Assembly: GCA_031378345.1 (NCBI GenBank)
Contig: JANNDY010000025.1
Coordinates: 1-64,000 of the forward strand
Source: Emticicia sp031378345
Lineage (GTDB): Bacteria > Bacteroidota > Bacteroidia > Cytophagales > Spirosomataceae
DNA length: 64,000 nucleotides
Direction: 5' to 3'
Shown here: piece by piece, positions 52,087-62,127 of the stretch
Layout: each line of letters begins with the position of its first letter
How positions within the stretch are numbered: position 1 is the stretch's first letter
Position numbers and translations under genes: made by a program
Notes under the pieces: generated by a model
The model's database searches: none
The model's input: the letters and a program-made list of their open reading frames with translations, nothing else
Told to the model about the DNA's origin: nothing

Positions 52087-53016
52087 GTGGCAAATTTTAT
52101 AGAGGACATAAAAAAACCTTTCCAAAAAGGAAATACATTGATACAGCTCATGCTCATCAATGCGGGTATCTTTTTGTCTTTAATCTTAGTTGGGTTTATA
52201 CTTTCGTTTTCTCCTCAAGGTGGTGTAATAAACAAAATCATTACTGATAATTTTGAATTGATTGCCCCAATCAAGCAATTTATCTGGAAACCTTGGACGC
52301 TCATTACCTATTGCTTTACCCACTATGGTTTTTTTCATTTGCTTTTCAACATGCTGACCCTATTTTGGTTCGGAAATTTGGTGCAGGAGTTCATAGGAAG
52401 TAGAAAATTATTAAATATCTACATTATTGGGGGCTTGTTGAGTGGACTTCTTTACATTGCTATTTATAATTTATTGGCTCTTTCTGCACAGCCCGGTGGT
52501 ATTATTCCGCTTAATAATATTAGCCCAAGTATTCTTGGGGCTTCTGCTGCAGTTTATGCCGTTATGTTTGCTGCTGTTGCTTTATTACCTGAATATGAAT
52601 TTTATTTATTTGGCATTGTACTTATCAAAATAAAATATATTGCTTGGTTTTTCTTAATAATATCATTCATAGCTCCAAGTAGCGGTATTTCGCATTTGGG
52701 TGGAGCAATGGCAGGTTATTCTTATATTTATTTATTAAGAAGAGGCATAGATTTGGGAAGTCCACTCGAGGGTTTGAGCGATTGGTGGGGCAACTTTTGG
52801 ATAGCAAAACCACCCGTTAAAATCCCACAAAGAAAATATAGCGAATCTACTGTTGCGAGCAAAAGCGGTAATGGCAATTCAAATCTCGACCCAAATTATT
52901 TCCCAGGTCAAGACGAAGTTGATGCTATTTTAGACAAAATTGGCAAGTCGGGCTACGAAAGCCTCACCAAAGAAGAAAAACAAAAACTCTACAGAGCAAG
53001 TCAGAAGAAGGATTAG
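52087..53016 (+). CDS. rhomboid-family membrane protein with cytosolic tail
   Basis: A 309-residue rhomboid starting at GTG 52087. HYGFFHLLFNMLTLFWFG, then GASAAVYA with Ser153 (Ala in place of the usual Gly after Ser) and SHLGGAMAG with His203, so the catalytic dyad is conserved. A soluble C-terminal tail of about 90 residues ends in DPNYFPGQDEVDAILDKI..GYESLTKEEKQKLY, a helix-turn motif often seen at the ends of Bacteroidota rhomboids. It converges on the SIMPL gene with 2 bp between stops. Confidence 0.9.
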   Translation: MANFIEDIKKPFQKGNTLIQLMLINAGIFLSLILVGFILSFSPQGGVINKIITDNFELIAPIKQFIWKPWTLITYCFTHYGFFHLLFNMLTLFWFGNLVQEFIGSRKLLNIYIIGGLLSGLLYIAIYNLLALSAQPGGIIPLNNISPSILGASAAVYAVMFAAVALLPEYEFYLFGIVLIKIKYIAWFFLIISFIAPSSGISHLGGAMAGYSYIYLLRRGIDLGSPLEGLSDWWGNFWIAKPPVKIPQRKYSESTVASKSGNGNSNLDPNYFPGQDEVDAILDKIGKSGYESLTKEEKQKLYRASQKKD

Positions 53017-53018
53017 AG

Positions 53019-53732
53019 TTATTTCAATGAAAATACAACTTTCACGCTATAACTCTTTGTAATTGATTGAGGGATTTTGATAATACTCCCTTCGGTGCTA
53101 TCCCATACTGAGAAATAAGATGCAACATTAACCATATCATTCCTAAAAGCAGGGTCTGTTTCCTCTGTATCAAGCACTTTTATTATGTTTCTGATTTCTC
53201 TATTAGCTGATTTTGCTACTACATTAGCTTTTTTTCTTGCAGCTTCAATAGCTTTCTGAATAAGTGTTTCTTGAAAATCTTTTTCTTTTGATGACTTAAA
53301 GGCGGAAGAAACTTGTGTAAAACCCGCCGAAATTAATTGCATCATGAAGTCTGTATATTTGTTTACATCTTCAATGGTAACTGAAACATTTTGTGAAGTT
53401 CCAAATAAAAACTTTCTTTCTTTTGAAACAGGATAAGATTCAAACTCTTTCCCTATAGAAATGAGCGTATAACTTATATTCTTGTTCGGAATTTTTAATT
53501 CTTTCAGAAAATTAACCAATTTACTTTCAGTTTCTTTGTGCTTTGCGTAAGCTTTTTTTACATCAGTAGAGTCAGTAAATTTTAGACCTATTTCAAAAAC
53601 TACCCTATCAGCAGGAATTTCGACGGTAGATTCTCCAAGAACTACAATTCTATTATCGGGAGAAATGCTTTGACTAAAACTTATATTCGATAATAATAGT
53701 GTAAAAATTAGTGCAATAATGTTAAATTTCAT
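53019..53732 (-). CDS. SIMPL (DUF541) periplasmic protein
   Basis: A 237-residue exported protein from the ATG at 53732 (signal MKFNIIALIFTLLLSNISFSQ). RIVVLGESTVEIPADRVVFEIG and the helix ETLIQKAIEAARKKANVVA are typical of SIMPL/DUF541 proteins, which form ring-like oligomers in the periplasm. Function is unknown; some are stress-related. Divergent from dxs. Confidence 0.88.
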   Translation of the reverse strand: MKFNIIALIFTLLLSNISFSQSISPDNRIVVLGESTVEIPADRVVFEIGLKFTDSTDVKKAYAKHKETESKLVNFLKELKIPNKNISYTLISIGKEFESYPVSKERKFLFGTSQNVSVTIEDVNKYTDFMMQLISAGFTQVSSAFKSSKEKDFQETLIQKAIEAARKKANVVAKSANREIRNIIKVLDTEETDPAFRNDMVNVASYFSVWDSTEGSIIKIPQSITKSYSVKVVFSLK

Positions 53733-53785
53733 AGAAAAATACAATTTCTGTTGACTTCTGATATAGTCAAGTGATTAATAATGAT

Positions 53786-53793
53786 TAACTTTG
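53786..53793 (+). promoter_or_regulatory. -7 promoter element upstream of dxs
   Basis: TAACTTTG matches the Bacteroidota -7 consensus; no well-spaced TTG is seen. It would give a leader of about 140 nt before dxs. Confidence 0.4.
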
Positions 53794-53938
53794 CAACCCA
53801 AATTAAGTAAAAAGACTTTCAAGAAATTTAAAAATCAGAAATTTTATTTAATTTGCAAGGAAAACAGCATCAAAACCGAACAATTTTAACTCTGTTTAGT
53901 TTTAGAAAGACCTCCCACCCATAAAAGGTAAAAAGATT

Positions 53939-55873
53939 ATGCTCATAACGCCAGGTGAAATACTAAAAACTCTCAATTATCCTTCCGATTTAAGAAAAAT
54001 TGACCGCACCAAACTTCCTCAAGTTGCTGACGAATTACGCCAATACATCATAGACATGGTTTCGGTTTATGGCGGACATTTCAGTTCGAGCTTGGGCGTA
54101 GTTGAGTTAACCGTAGCTCTTCATTATGTTTTTAATACGCCCGACGACCAATTAGTTTGGGACGTTGGACACCAAGCCTACGGACATAAACTTTTGACTG
54201 GCAGACGAGCAGATTTTCATACCAATCGTATGTACGGCGGACTTTCAGGTTTTCCAAAAAGAAAAGAAAGTGAATACGATACTTTTGGCGTAGGACACTC
54301 TTCCACTTCGATTTCGGCAGCTTTGGGGATGGCGGTTGCATCAAGTATCAACCACGAACCTAAACGCCAACACATTGCTATCATCGGCGATGGTTCAATG
54401 ACAGCAGGAATGGCTTTTGAAGGCATGAACCACGCTGGCTCGCTAAAAGATGCTAATATTCTGATTATATTGAATGATAATTGCATGGCAATTGACCCAA
54501 ATGTGGGGGCTTTGAAAGAATATTTGACGGACATTACGACTTCAAAAACATACAATAATGTAAAAGATGACGTGTGGCAATTGCTCGGCAAAATGAGTCA
54601 TTTTGGCAAAAGTACCAGAAAAATCGTTGCCAAAGTAGAAAATGCCATGAAAGGTGCTTTGTTGAGCCAAAGTAACTTTTTTGAAGCACTCAATTTGCGT
54701 TATTTTGGGCCAATTGATGGACATGATATTGACCATTTGGTAAGTGTTTTGGAGGATTTGAAACATATTCCCGGACCAAAAATCTTGCATTGTTTGACAG
54801 TTAAAGGCAAAGGATATGCTCCTGCCGAAAAAGACCAAACAAAATGGCATGCTCCCGGGCTTTTCGATAAAGTTACGGGGGTAATTCAGAAGAAGGTTTA
54901 TGACAAACCTATGCCGCCAAAATACCAAGATGTTTTTGGAAATACGATTGTAGAATTAGCCGAGAAAAATGATAAAATCGTTGGCGTAACGCCCGCCATG
55001 CCATCGGGTTCGTCATTGAATATCATGATGAAAGCCATGCCCGACCGTGCTTTTGATGTCGGTATTGCTGAACAACACGCGGTTACGTTTTCGGCAGGAA
55101 TGGCTACGCAAGGCTTAGTGGTTTATTGCAATATTTACTCAACTTTCATGCAACGTGCTTACGACCAAGTGATTCACGATGTATGTCTGCAAAATTTACC
55201 TGTCATTTTTTGCCTCGACCGTGCAGGTTTTGCAGGAGCAGATGGCCCTACGCACCACGGAGCGTACGACATTGCATACATGAGATGTATTCCAAATATG
55301 GTTGTAGCTTCGCCAATGAATGAAGAAGAGTTACGCAACATGATGTTTACCTTCCAATTGGACGAATCTCAAAAGCTTAAAACAGCCTTTACCATTCGTT
55401 ACCCACGTGGTGAAGGTGTAATGCCCGAGTGGAGAAAACCTTTACAAAAACTCGAAATAGGTAAAGGACAAAAAATAAAAGACGGCGAAGACGTAGCAAT
55501 TTTAACCATCGGACACATTGGCAATTATGCAGTAAAAGCCTGCGAAATGCTTGAAAAAGAAGAAATAAATGCTGCTCACTACGATTTACGCTTCGTAAAA
55601 CCTTTGGATGAAGAATTATTGCACGAGGTTTTTCAAAAATTCGATAAAGTGATTACGGTAGAAGATGGTTGTGTGCAAGGAGGTATGGGAAGTGCCGTTT
55701 TGGAATTTATGGCTGACAATGGATATTCGGCAAAACTAAAACGTTTGGGTATTCCTGACCGAGTTGTGGAGCATGGCGATCAACTCGAACTTCACCACGA
55801 ATGTGGCTTCGACCCAGAAGGAATTGCTGAGGCAGTACGACAATTGAAAGGTTCTGAGATTTTTATTTTTTAA
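53939..55873 (+). CDS. dxs: 1-deoxy-D-xylulose-5-phosphate synthase
   Basis: TPP-dependent condensation of pyruvate and glyceraldehyde-3-phosphate, first step of the MEP isoprenoid pathway. The 644-residue protein has GGHFSSSLGVVELTVALHYVF, DVGHQAYGHKLLTGR, the TPP motif GDGSMTAGMAFEGMNHAG..ILNDN, DGHDIDHLV, AEQHAVTFSAGMA and GADGPTHHG. Full length with all three transketolase domains. The stop overlaps the end of the convergent glycosyltransferase gene by 4 bp. Confidence 0.96.
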   Translation: MLITPGEILKTLNYPSDLRKIDRTKLPQVADELRQYIIDMVSVYGGHFSSSLGVVELTVALHYVFNTPDDQLVWDVGHQAYGHKLLTGRRADFHTNRMYGGLSGFPKRKESEYDTFGVGHSSTSISAALGMAVASSINHEPKRQHIAIIGDGSMTAGMAFEGMNHAGSLKDANILIILNDNCMAIDPNVGALKEYLTDITTSKTYNNVKDDVWQLLGKMSHFGKSTRKIVAKVENAMKGALLSQSNFFEALNLRYFGPIDGHDIDHLVSVLEDLKHIPGPKILHCLTVKGKGYAPAEKDQTKWHAPGLFDKVTGVIQKKVYDKPMPPKYQDVFGNTIVELAEKNDKIVGVTPAMPSGSSLNIMMKAMPDRAFDVGIAEQHAVTFSAGMATQGLVVYCNIYSTFMQRAYDQVIHDVCLQNLPVIFCLDRAGFAGADGPTHHGAYDIAYMRCIPNMVVASPMNEEELRNMMFTFQLDESQKLKTAFTIRYPRGEGVMPEWRKPLQKLEIGKGQKIKDGEDVAILTIGHIGNYAVKACEMLEKEEINAAHYDLRFVKPLDEELLHEVFQKFDKVITVEDGCVQGGMGSAVLEFMADNGYSAKLKRLGIPDRVVEHGDQLELHHECGFDPEGIAEAVRQLKGSEIFIF

Positions 55874-57330
55874 AGATTCTTTTTTACTTCTCTAAAAGTA
55901 TAAAACAGTACGCTTCCATAACCCATTATCAACATTATGTGAAGTGGAACTAATCCGAAATTTTTTAGCTGAAGTTCAATAATTAAAGCACCAATAAAAT
56001 AAAGCATCAATAAAAGTTCAAACCATGTGCTTTTGTTGATGCTTTTTGTTAAATATTTATTGCCTTGCCAAGAATCTGACTTTTTATTAATATTAAATTT
56101 GGGCGTACGAACAAACGGTGTTTTCCACCCGGACCATCCTTCAATTACCGCAATGGTATTGTGAAAAGAAAGTCCCATCATGAAAAGTAGAAACAACACA
56201 AAACGTTTGACAAACTCCAAAAAACCAAGTCCCGTTTTTTTGAAAGAAATCCAATAAAAACAACCAAGTATTATCCAACTGGATTGAAAAAATGTTGTAA
56301 ATTGAAAAACCTTGTTGTAATCGCTTGACTTTGAGGTGATTAACAAAACGGGTAAACTCAAAATAGACATTAAAAAGATAGCGACAAAAACCGCACTATT
56401 CATCAAATGATAAAAACCATGAAGTCTTGTTGAAATCGTTAAATGGCTGTCAGTCAGTAGTTTACGTAAGTTTTTTACAACACATTCTGCCGCACCTTTT
56501 GTCCAGCGATATTGCTGCGATTTCACGGCACTCATCGTTACGGGCAATTCGGCAGGACAGTCCACGTTTTCCAAATAAACAAATTTCCAATCTTTCATTT
56601 GAGCTCTATAACTCAAATCCAAATCTTCGGTCAAAGTATCTGCCGACCAACCGCCAGCATCTTCGATTGTAGTTTTTCGCCAAGTTCCTGCCGTACCATT
56701 GAAATTAATAAAATGATTTTTGGTGTTTCGCCCACCTTGTTCAATAGTAAAATGAGCATCCAAGCCAAAGGCTTGCAGTTGCGTGAGTCTTGAGTAGTTT
56801 TCGTTGAGATGAGTCCAGCGAGTTTGCACAACGCCAACATTTTTTTGTTGGAAATAAGGAATAGTTTTTTGTAGAAAATCTTTTGGTGGAACAAAATCCG
56901 CATCAAAAATAGCGATAAATTCACCTTTGCAACTTTTCAAACCATAAGCCAATGCCCCAGCTTTATAGCCTTGTCTATTTTCTCGTCTAATATGCTGAAT
57001 ATCAATGCCTTGCGATTGAATTTCGTTCACTTTTCGAGCAATAATTTCTATTGTTTCATCAGTCGAATCATCTAAAACTTGTATTTCGAAACGGTCTTTT
57101 GGATAGTCAAATGCAGTAATGGCATTTATCAACCGTTCAACTACATAAAGCTCGTTGTAGATGGGTAGTTGAATTGTTACAAAAGGGATATTATTGGTTA
57201 CTGACTTTGGAATGTGGAATACCGATTGTTTTCTACCCAAATAATTTATAATCAAGCTCAACTGAACGATGCTATAAGAAAAAACAAAGACCAACGGAAT
57301 TGTATATATGACAAGAATAAAAAGCTCCAT
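55870..57330 (-). CDS. family 2 glycosyltransferase, cellulose-synthase-like
   Basis: A 486-residue processive GT2 membrane protein. An N-terminal membrane helix is followed by the catalytic domain: VTIQLPIYNE, LDDSTDETIEI, IFDADFVPP (DxD), LTEDLDLSYRAQMKDW (TED) and QQYRWTKGAAE (QxxRW), then four or five C-terminal membrane helices. It resembles CESA-like enzymes making glucomannan- or cellulose-type polymers or glycolipids. No BcsB/PilZ partner is seen, so the product is unknown. Confidence 0.92.
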   Translation of the reverse strand: MELFILVIYTIPLVFVFSYSIVQLSLIINYLGRKQSVFHIPKSVTNNIPFVTIQLPIYNELYVVERLINAITAFDYPKDRFEIQVLDDSTDETIEIIARKVNEIQSQGIDIQHIRRENRQGYKAGALAYGLKSCKGEFIAIFDADFVPPKDFLQKTIPYFQQKNVGVVQTRWTHLNENYSRLTQLQAFGLDAHFTIEQGGRNTKNHFINFNGTAGTWRKTTIEDAGGWSADTLTEDLDLSYRAQMKDWKFVYLENVDCPAELPVTMSAVKSQQYRWTKGAAECVVKNLRKLLTDSHLTISTRLHGFYHLMNSAVFVAIFLMSILSLPVLLITSKSSDYNKVFQFTTFFQSSWIILGCFYWISFKKTGLGFLEFVKRFVLFLLFMMGLSFHNTIAVIEGWSGWKTPFVRTPKFNINKKSDSWQGNKYLTKSINKSTWFELLLMLYFIGALIIELQLKNFGLVPLHIMLIMGYGSVLFYTFREVKKNL

Positions 57331-57376
57331 CGGTTTTTAAAATGAACATTTAGTTAAATGACTGATAGTCAACAGG

Positions 57377-57964
57377 TTAGTCTTTAATTTTAACTTGCCC
57401 CCAATTTTCGCCAGAACGAATACGATTGAGTTGTGTATGTGTAATTCCAAATTGTTTTGCTATCATTTTCAAGCGGGTATTGTCTTTCAGAAGCATTTTT
57501 TTAATCATGCGGACTTTTGTTTCGGTCAATTTATAATTTTTCGTTCGCACTGGAATCACCTTATTTATCACCGCAGGATTTTCCTTATTATGCATAACCA
57601 TTTCTTCTTTTGTTGCCCATTTTAGGTTTTCAAAATGATTACTCACTTTATCAAAGTCAAGATGAATAACAAATTTATGTTCTGGACTTGGTTTGATTAC
57701 AAAAGTTTCGGCAACCAATTTATGAACATAACGATTAAAAGATTTTCCTTTCGGCAAACGTATATTCAAGGAACGATAGCCCTGAATAACAGACCCCTTA
57801 ATGATTTCTCCTTTTTCGGAGCTTTGCAAACTTTTTAAGCGACCAAAGTTAGAAACTTCATACCGTGGGGGATTCTCTACACCCTCAACTTCGATGATTA
57901 TAGGCACCCATTTTTCGACCCAAAGGGACGTCTTCTCGCTATTCAAGCCATTCATAACTGCCAT
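57377..57964 (-). CDS. NUMOD4 / HNH endonuclease-like protein
   Basis: A 195-residue protein. Residues 16-50 (EKWVPIIIEVEG..RYEVSNFGRLKSL) form a NUMOD4 module. Residues 75-130 (NRYVHKLVAETFV, FVIHLDFDKVSNHFENLKWATKEE) form an HNH domain in which the usual NHIDG reads IHLDF, so the second-block Asn is Ile. The C-terminus (MIKKMLLKDNTRLKMIAKQFGITHTQLNRI) is an HTH like those that position homing endonucleases. It is not inside an intron or phage here. It could be a nicking enzyme or a DNA-binding regulator. Confidence 0.87.
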   Translation of the reverse strand: MAVMNGLNSEKTSLWVEKWVPIIIEVEGVENPPRYEVSNFGRLKSLQSSEKGEIIKGSVIQGYRSLNIRLPKGKSFNRYVHKLVAETFVIKPSPEHKFVIHLDFDKVSNHFENLKWATKEEMVMHNKENPAVINKVIPVRTKNYKLTETKVRMIKKMLLKDNTRLKMIAKQFGITHTQLNRIRSGENWGQVKIKD

Positions 57965-58387
57965 CTTACACGTATTTAATATCTGTACTAAGCATAACGT
58001 TTTATTTTAAAAAATGTTTATTGTTAAGAATAAAAACAATCTAAACAATTGGTAATCAGTCGTTTACAAAAAACAACAAACTTAAACTAAAGACTAACTA
58101 TTTGAGTTATATCCCCCCAGTTGCTCATTGATAAACTCGTCTTAATTTCGTTTTTAGAGGGTTAAAGTTAGGTGTATTTCACAAAAAACAAATGTGTGTT
58201 TTAACATTTATTTTTGTAGCAAAAATTATAAGTAGATTTTTATTACCTCCTTTTCCCTCAGAATATTACAAAGGATTTTCAAAAATCAATATTCGTCGCT
58301 AAATTGTATTTATTCTTCCTACCCTTTTTAAAGTAAGCTATTTTGTCTAATTTTGCACCGAAGTTTACAATTAACAAGAAAATTTTT
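57965..58387. other. 423-bp intergenic region, no gene seen
   Basis: This gap separates the divergent HNH and lpd genes. It holds a minus-strand TAAGTTTG (58077-58084) and a plus-strand TAATTTTG (58348-58355), each a match to the -7 consensus without a convincing -33 box, and a CCCCCC run near 58114. I see no ORF, structured RNA motif or repeat of note. Confidence 0.5.
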
Positions 58388-59779
58388 ATGGCACAATACG
58401 ACGTTGTTATACTTGGAAGTGGTCCGGGCGGTTATGTAGCCGCTATTCGTGCATCACAATTAGGCTTAAAAGTAGCCATCATCGAAAAAGAAAATTTGGG
58501 TGGTATTTGCCTCAACTGGGGCTGTATTCCTACCAAAGCTTTGTTGAAATCTGCCCAAGTATTTGAATACATCAAGCATGCCAAAGATTACGGAATCGAG
58601 GTAAGCGAATCTCACGCAAACTTTGAGGCAGTTATCAAACGTTCACGTGGTGTTGCTGAAGGTATGAGCAAAGGTGTTACTTTCTTGATGAAGAAAAATA
58701 AAATTGACGTAATCATGGGTTACGGAAAAGTGAAAGCTGGCAAGAAAATAGAAGTAACCGATGCCGAAGGCAAGAAAAGTGAAGTAGAAGGCAAGCATAT
58801 TATTATAGCCACTGGTGCAAGAGCAAGACAATTGCCAAATGTGCTTATTGATGGCACAAAAGTAATCGAATATCGTAAAGCTATGAGCCTTGAAAAACAG
58901 CCAAAATCTTTGTTGGTGATGGGTTCGGGAGCAATTGGCGTTGAGTTTGCCTATTTTTATGCAAGCATGGGTACGAAAGTAACCATCGTAGAGTTTATGC
59001 CAAACATTGTTCCTGTAGAAGACGAAGATATTTCTAAGGAATTAGCTAAAATTTACAAGAAATTAGGCATCGAAATCTATACAAGTTCAAGTGTAGAAAA
59101 TGTAGATACTTCGGGAAATGGTTGTGTTTCGACTGTAAAAACACCAACTGGCGAAATCAAAATCGAAACAGATGTGGTACTTTCAGCAGCAGGAATTGTT
59201 TCAAATATCGAAAATATTGGCTTAGAAGATGTTGGTATTGCTACTGATAGAGGCAAAATCTTAGTTAATGGTTTTTCAGAAACAAATATTCCAGGATATT
59301 ATGCCATTGGTGATGCAACACCTGGGCAAGCATTGGCTCACGTAGCTTCTGCCGAAGGAATCATTTGTGTAGAAAAAATTGCTGGACATCATCCACAACC
59401 ACTCGACTACAAAAATATTCCGGGTTGTACTTATTGTTCGCCCGAAATCGCTTCGGTTGGATATACAGAAAAGGCCGCCAAAGAAGCAGGTTACGAAATA
59501 AAAGTTGGTAAGTTTCCATTCTCGGCATCAGGCAAGGCTAAAGCTGGCGGAGTTCCAGAAGGTTTTGTAAAAGTAATTTTTGATGCAAAATACGGTGAAT
59601 GGTTAGGTTGCCACATGATTGGCAATAATGTTACCGAAATGATTGCAGAAGCAGTTGTAGCTCGTAAATTAGAAACAACGGGCATGGAAATCATCAAATC
59701 TGTTCACCCACATCCAACAATGTCAGAAGCCATTATGGAAGCTGCCGCTGCCGCTTATGGTGAAGTGATACATTTGTAG
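58388..59779 (+). CDS. lpd: dihydrolipoyl dehydrogenase (E3)
   Basis: FAD flavoprotein that reoxidises dihydrolipoamide in pyruvate, 2-oxoglutarate or branched-chain dehydrogenase complexes. From the ATG at 58388: MAQYDVVILGSGPGGYVAAI (FAD loop), GGICLNWGCIPTK with redox Cys41/Cys46, GSGAIGVEFAYFY (NAD loop), YAIGDATPGQALAH and HPHPTMSEAIMEA with the catalytic His-Glu pair. Length 463 residues, typical. No E1/E2 genes are nearby. Confidence 0.96.
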   Translation: MAQYDVVILGSGPGGYVAAIRASQLGLKVAIIEKENLGGICLNWGCIPTKALLKSAQVFEYIKHAKDYGIEVSESHANFEAVIKRSRGVAEGMSKGVTFLMKKNKIDVIMGYGKVKAGKKIEVTDAEGKKSEVEGKHIIIATGARARQLPNVLIDGTKVIEYRKAMSLEKQPKSLLVMGSGAIGVEFAYFYASMGTKVTIVEFMPNIVPVEDEDISKELAKIYKKLGIEIYTSSSVENVDTSGNGCVSTVKTPTGEIKIETDVVLSAAGIVSNIENIGLEDVGIATDRGKILVNGFSETNIPGYYAIGDATPGQALAHVASAEGIICVEKIAGHHPQPLDYKNIPGCTYCSPEIASVGYTEKAAKEAGYEIKVGKFPFSASGKAKAGGVPEGFVKVIFDAKYGEWLGCHMIGNNVTEMIAEAVVARKLETTGMEIIKSVHPHPTMSEAIMEAAAAAYGEVIHL

Positions 59780-59799
59780 GAAGAATAATGTTTTATAAC

Positions 59800-59835
59800 A
59801 AAAAGTCCCCAGTTTGAAAGAGTTGGGGACTTTTT
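59800..59835 (+). terminator. intrinsic terminator after lpd
   Basis: 12-bp perfect arms (59800-59811 and 59824-59835) with a TTTTTT end. The A-run also suits the convergent minus-strand gene. Confidence 0.85.
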
Positions 59836-59865
59836 TGTTTAGAAAATCTCTTTTTGATTCAAATA

Positions 59866-61914
59866 TTATTTTTTCTTCAAAACAATTTGTTCTGCCTGTT
59901 TTTGAATAATTTGGTCGAAAAATTTACGCAGAGTTTCATATTCTTCTACAAAATATTGCGTCCTTTTTAAACTTAATTTGCTCGAAACAACTACTTTTCC
60001 ATCATCAGAAGCACTGATAGCATAGGTAAAAACACCACCATTTTCGGGTAAAGTTGCTCTTATTCCTTTGGGCAATTCTTCAACCATATAGGCTTGTGGT
60101 AAAGTATATGTGGCTAAAAAGTTTTCTTCGAATAAACTTGTAAAATCAACAGGGAATTTTCGATTTGGGTTTTTAAATGGGTTTTCTTTTTGAGATTTAT
60201 ACAAAATAGGGTTGAAGTAAATCTTATCTGCACTAATTGTCGCAATATCACTAACCGTTAGGTCTTGTTTTCTAATAAATGGCTTAGAAGCGTTTTCAAC
60301 ATTTGATATATCCATTTGGGTTACTTGCCAATTTTCATTTTTTCGCTTGTAATTATCCATGTATTTTTCTTTGCCTTCTTTATTGTATTTGTTTCGCTCA
60401 TTAATACTATTATAACCCAAATACGATGTCGTCAAATCACCAATTGCATGACCATCAGTAGTCAATTCAAATTTACAGATAGTCGTTTCTATAAATTTAT
60501 ATGAAGAAATCAAATCAACCCATCTTGGCTCTCTTTTACTAATAAGTCTGCCGCTTCCGTTAAGGCAATTCGTTGGCAAAATACCAAGAGGTGTATGCAG
60601 GCTTGTTCCATCAATCAATAAGTCTTTTCCTCCAACATTAACTTGTGCAATAACATAATTAAATTTGCTTAAAAGCACATAATTATCTAATATTCTGCCA
60701 TTATCACGTGTGCTTAAAATTACGGGATTGGCATCATACCCCAGCTCTCGCAATAATAATACAAGTAATAAATTAACTTCTGCAATATTTCCAGATTTTG
60801 TTGCTAAACATTGGCTTAGAGTTGAACGAATATAAATATTCTCTTTTTCGTTCCATTTAATGTTTTGCTTAATAAACTGATATGCCATATCAATTTGTGC
60901 TAAAGTATCAGGGCTACTTGCTTTTATTGTTGTTACTAATTCTTTAAAATAAGTGAAGTTATTTAATTGTTGCCCAAAAAAGCCATGTTCAACTAATCTG
61001 GTATTTAGACTTTCCCAATTTTCAGCATAGCTTTTTATAGGTGAATCTGGCATATTAGTTGAAGATAGTTCAAATTGAATTTTTGAAACATAATCTTCAA
61101 TAGTTGTCATAAATGGTTCTTCACGAAAAGCAGGAATGTCTTTCATAGCCCAACGGTATTCTTTAGTTGGTACATTTAATTGTTGAATCGAGGCTTGTTG
61201 ATATTTACTTTGATTATTCCCCTCAGCAATTTGATTTCTTATTTTTATTGAAAATGCTACTTCACCATTTTCTACTGTGTTGATAAAAACTGGCTCATAA
61301 CCTTGCATTATTTGACGATAATTAAAATACTCAGGCACTGACACCGAAAACTCACTCCAGACAACAGGAATAGAGCTTTGAAATACCCAATCGCTAAAAT
61401 TATAAAAGAAACTTGACCTGATTTTATATGAATAGTCTATAATTGAGCCTTCTTTTACTTTTGGAAAAGTAATTTTTTTAGTTGAATGGCTTTCATCAAC
61501 TTTTTCCGAAAAAACAGATTCCTTTTCTAATTTTTCTTTTACAACTTCACCATTTTCAATATTATATGTATATCCTTTTAGGTCATATAAATCTATTTCT
61601 CCACGACCATTGATGTTGCGATATAAAGGCACTTCAATATTTGCCCAGTCGTATCCTGATTTTTTGAAAATTTTAACACGTCGGTGGCGTTCATATACTA
61701 CATTAAATCCTGTTGATGAAGAATATTCAAAATAGGCATGACCTATATCTCCCAAAACAACCGCTTCGGCAGAACTATCTTTTGAATATGCCTTCATTTG
61801 GAGGTCAGCAAGTTCTATTTTACCGTATTTGATGGGTGCATTTTGGGCAAATGAATAGAGCGATAAAAACACAAAAACGATTGCATTTTTAAAAAATTTA
61901 AGAAAAGAATACAT
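59866..61914 (-). CDS. DUF3857 / transglutaminase-like exported protein
   Basis: A 682-residue protein with a signal peptide (FVFLSLYSFAQ). The N-terminal half is a DUF3857 domain (VVYERHRRVKIFKKSGYDWANIEVPLY and IIDYSYKIRSSFF). The middle is a transglutaminase-like fold: AYQFIKQNIKWNE, SGNIAEVNLLLVLLLRELGYDANPVILSTRDNGR, where the usual catalytic Cys position (GSC/GNC) reads Asn-Ile, so it is probably not enzymatic, a common state in this family. The C-terminus is beta-rich. Periplasmic; function unknown. Confidence 0.88.
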   Translation of the reverse strand: MYSFLKFFKNAIVFVFLSLYSFAQNAPIKYGKIELADLQMKAYSKDSSAEAVVLGDIGHAYFEYSSSTGFNVVYERHRRVKIFKKSGYDWANIEVPLYRNINGRGEIDLYDLKGYTYNIENGEVVKEKLEKESVFSEKVDESHSTKKITFPKVKEGSIIDYSYKIRSSFFYNFSDWVFQSSIPVVWSEFSVSVPEYFNYRQIMQGYEPVFINTVENGEVAFSIKIRNQIAEGNNQSKYQQASIQQLNVPTKEYRWAMKDIPAFREEPFMTTIEDYVSKIQFELSSTNMPDSPIKSYAENWESLNTRLVEHGFFGQQLNNFTYFKELVTTIKASSPDTLAQIDMAYQFIKQNIKWNEKENIYIRSTLSQCLATKSGNIAEVNLLLVLLLRELGYDANPVILSTRDNGRILDNYVLLSKFNYVIAQVNVGGKDLLIDGTSLHTPLGILPTNCLNGSGRLISKREPRWVDLISSYKFIETTICKFELTTDGHAIGDLTTSYLGYNSINERNKYNKEGKEKYMDNYKRKNENWQVTQMDISNVENASKPFIRKQDLTVSDIATISADKIYFNPILYKSQKENPFKNPNRKFPVDFTSLFEENFLATYTLPQAYMVEELPKGIRATLPENGGVFTYAISASDDGKVVVSSKLSLKRTQYFVEEYETLRKFFDQIIQKQAEQIVLKKK

Positions 61915-62127
61915 TTTTTCAGCAGTGGTTAAATTGTAGATTAAAGTTTAAACATAAACATAAAATTTCAAAGTAAAAAATTAAATAAATTTGAAATAAC
62001 ACCAACCCAGCACGCTATTTTCCTTAATATTTCAACGCGAATTTGACAAGTGGTCAACAGGAGTATTCGATAGTATTTTTAAAATTGGTAAATACCTGAT
62101 AATCACCCTGTTGTATCTTTTTTTGTT

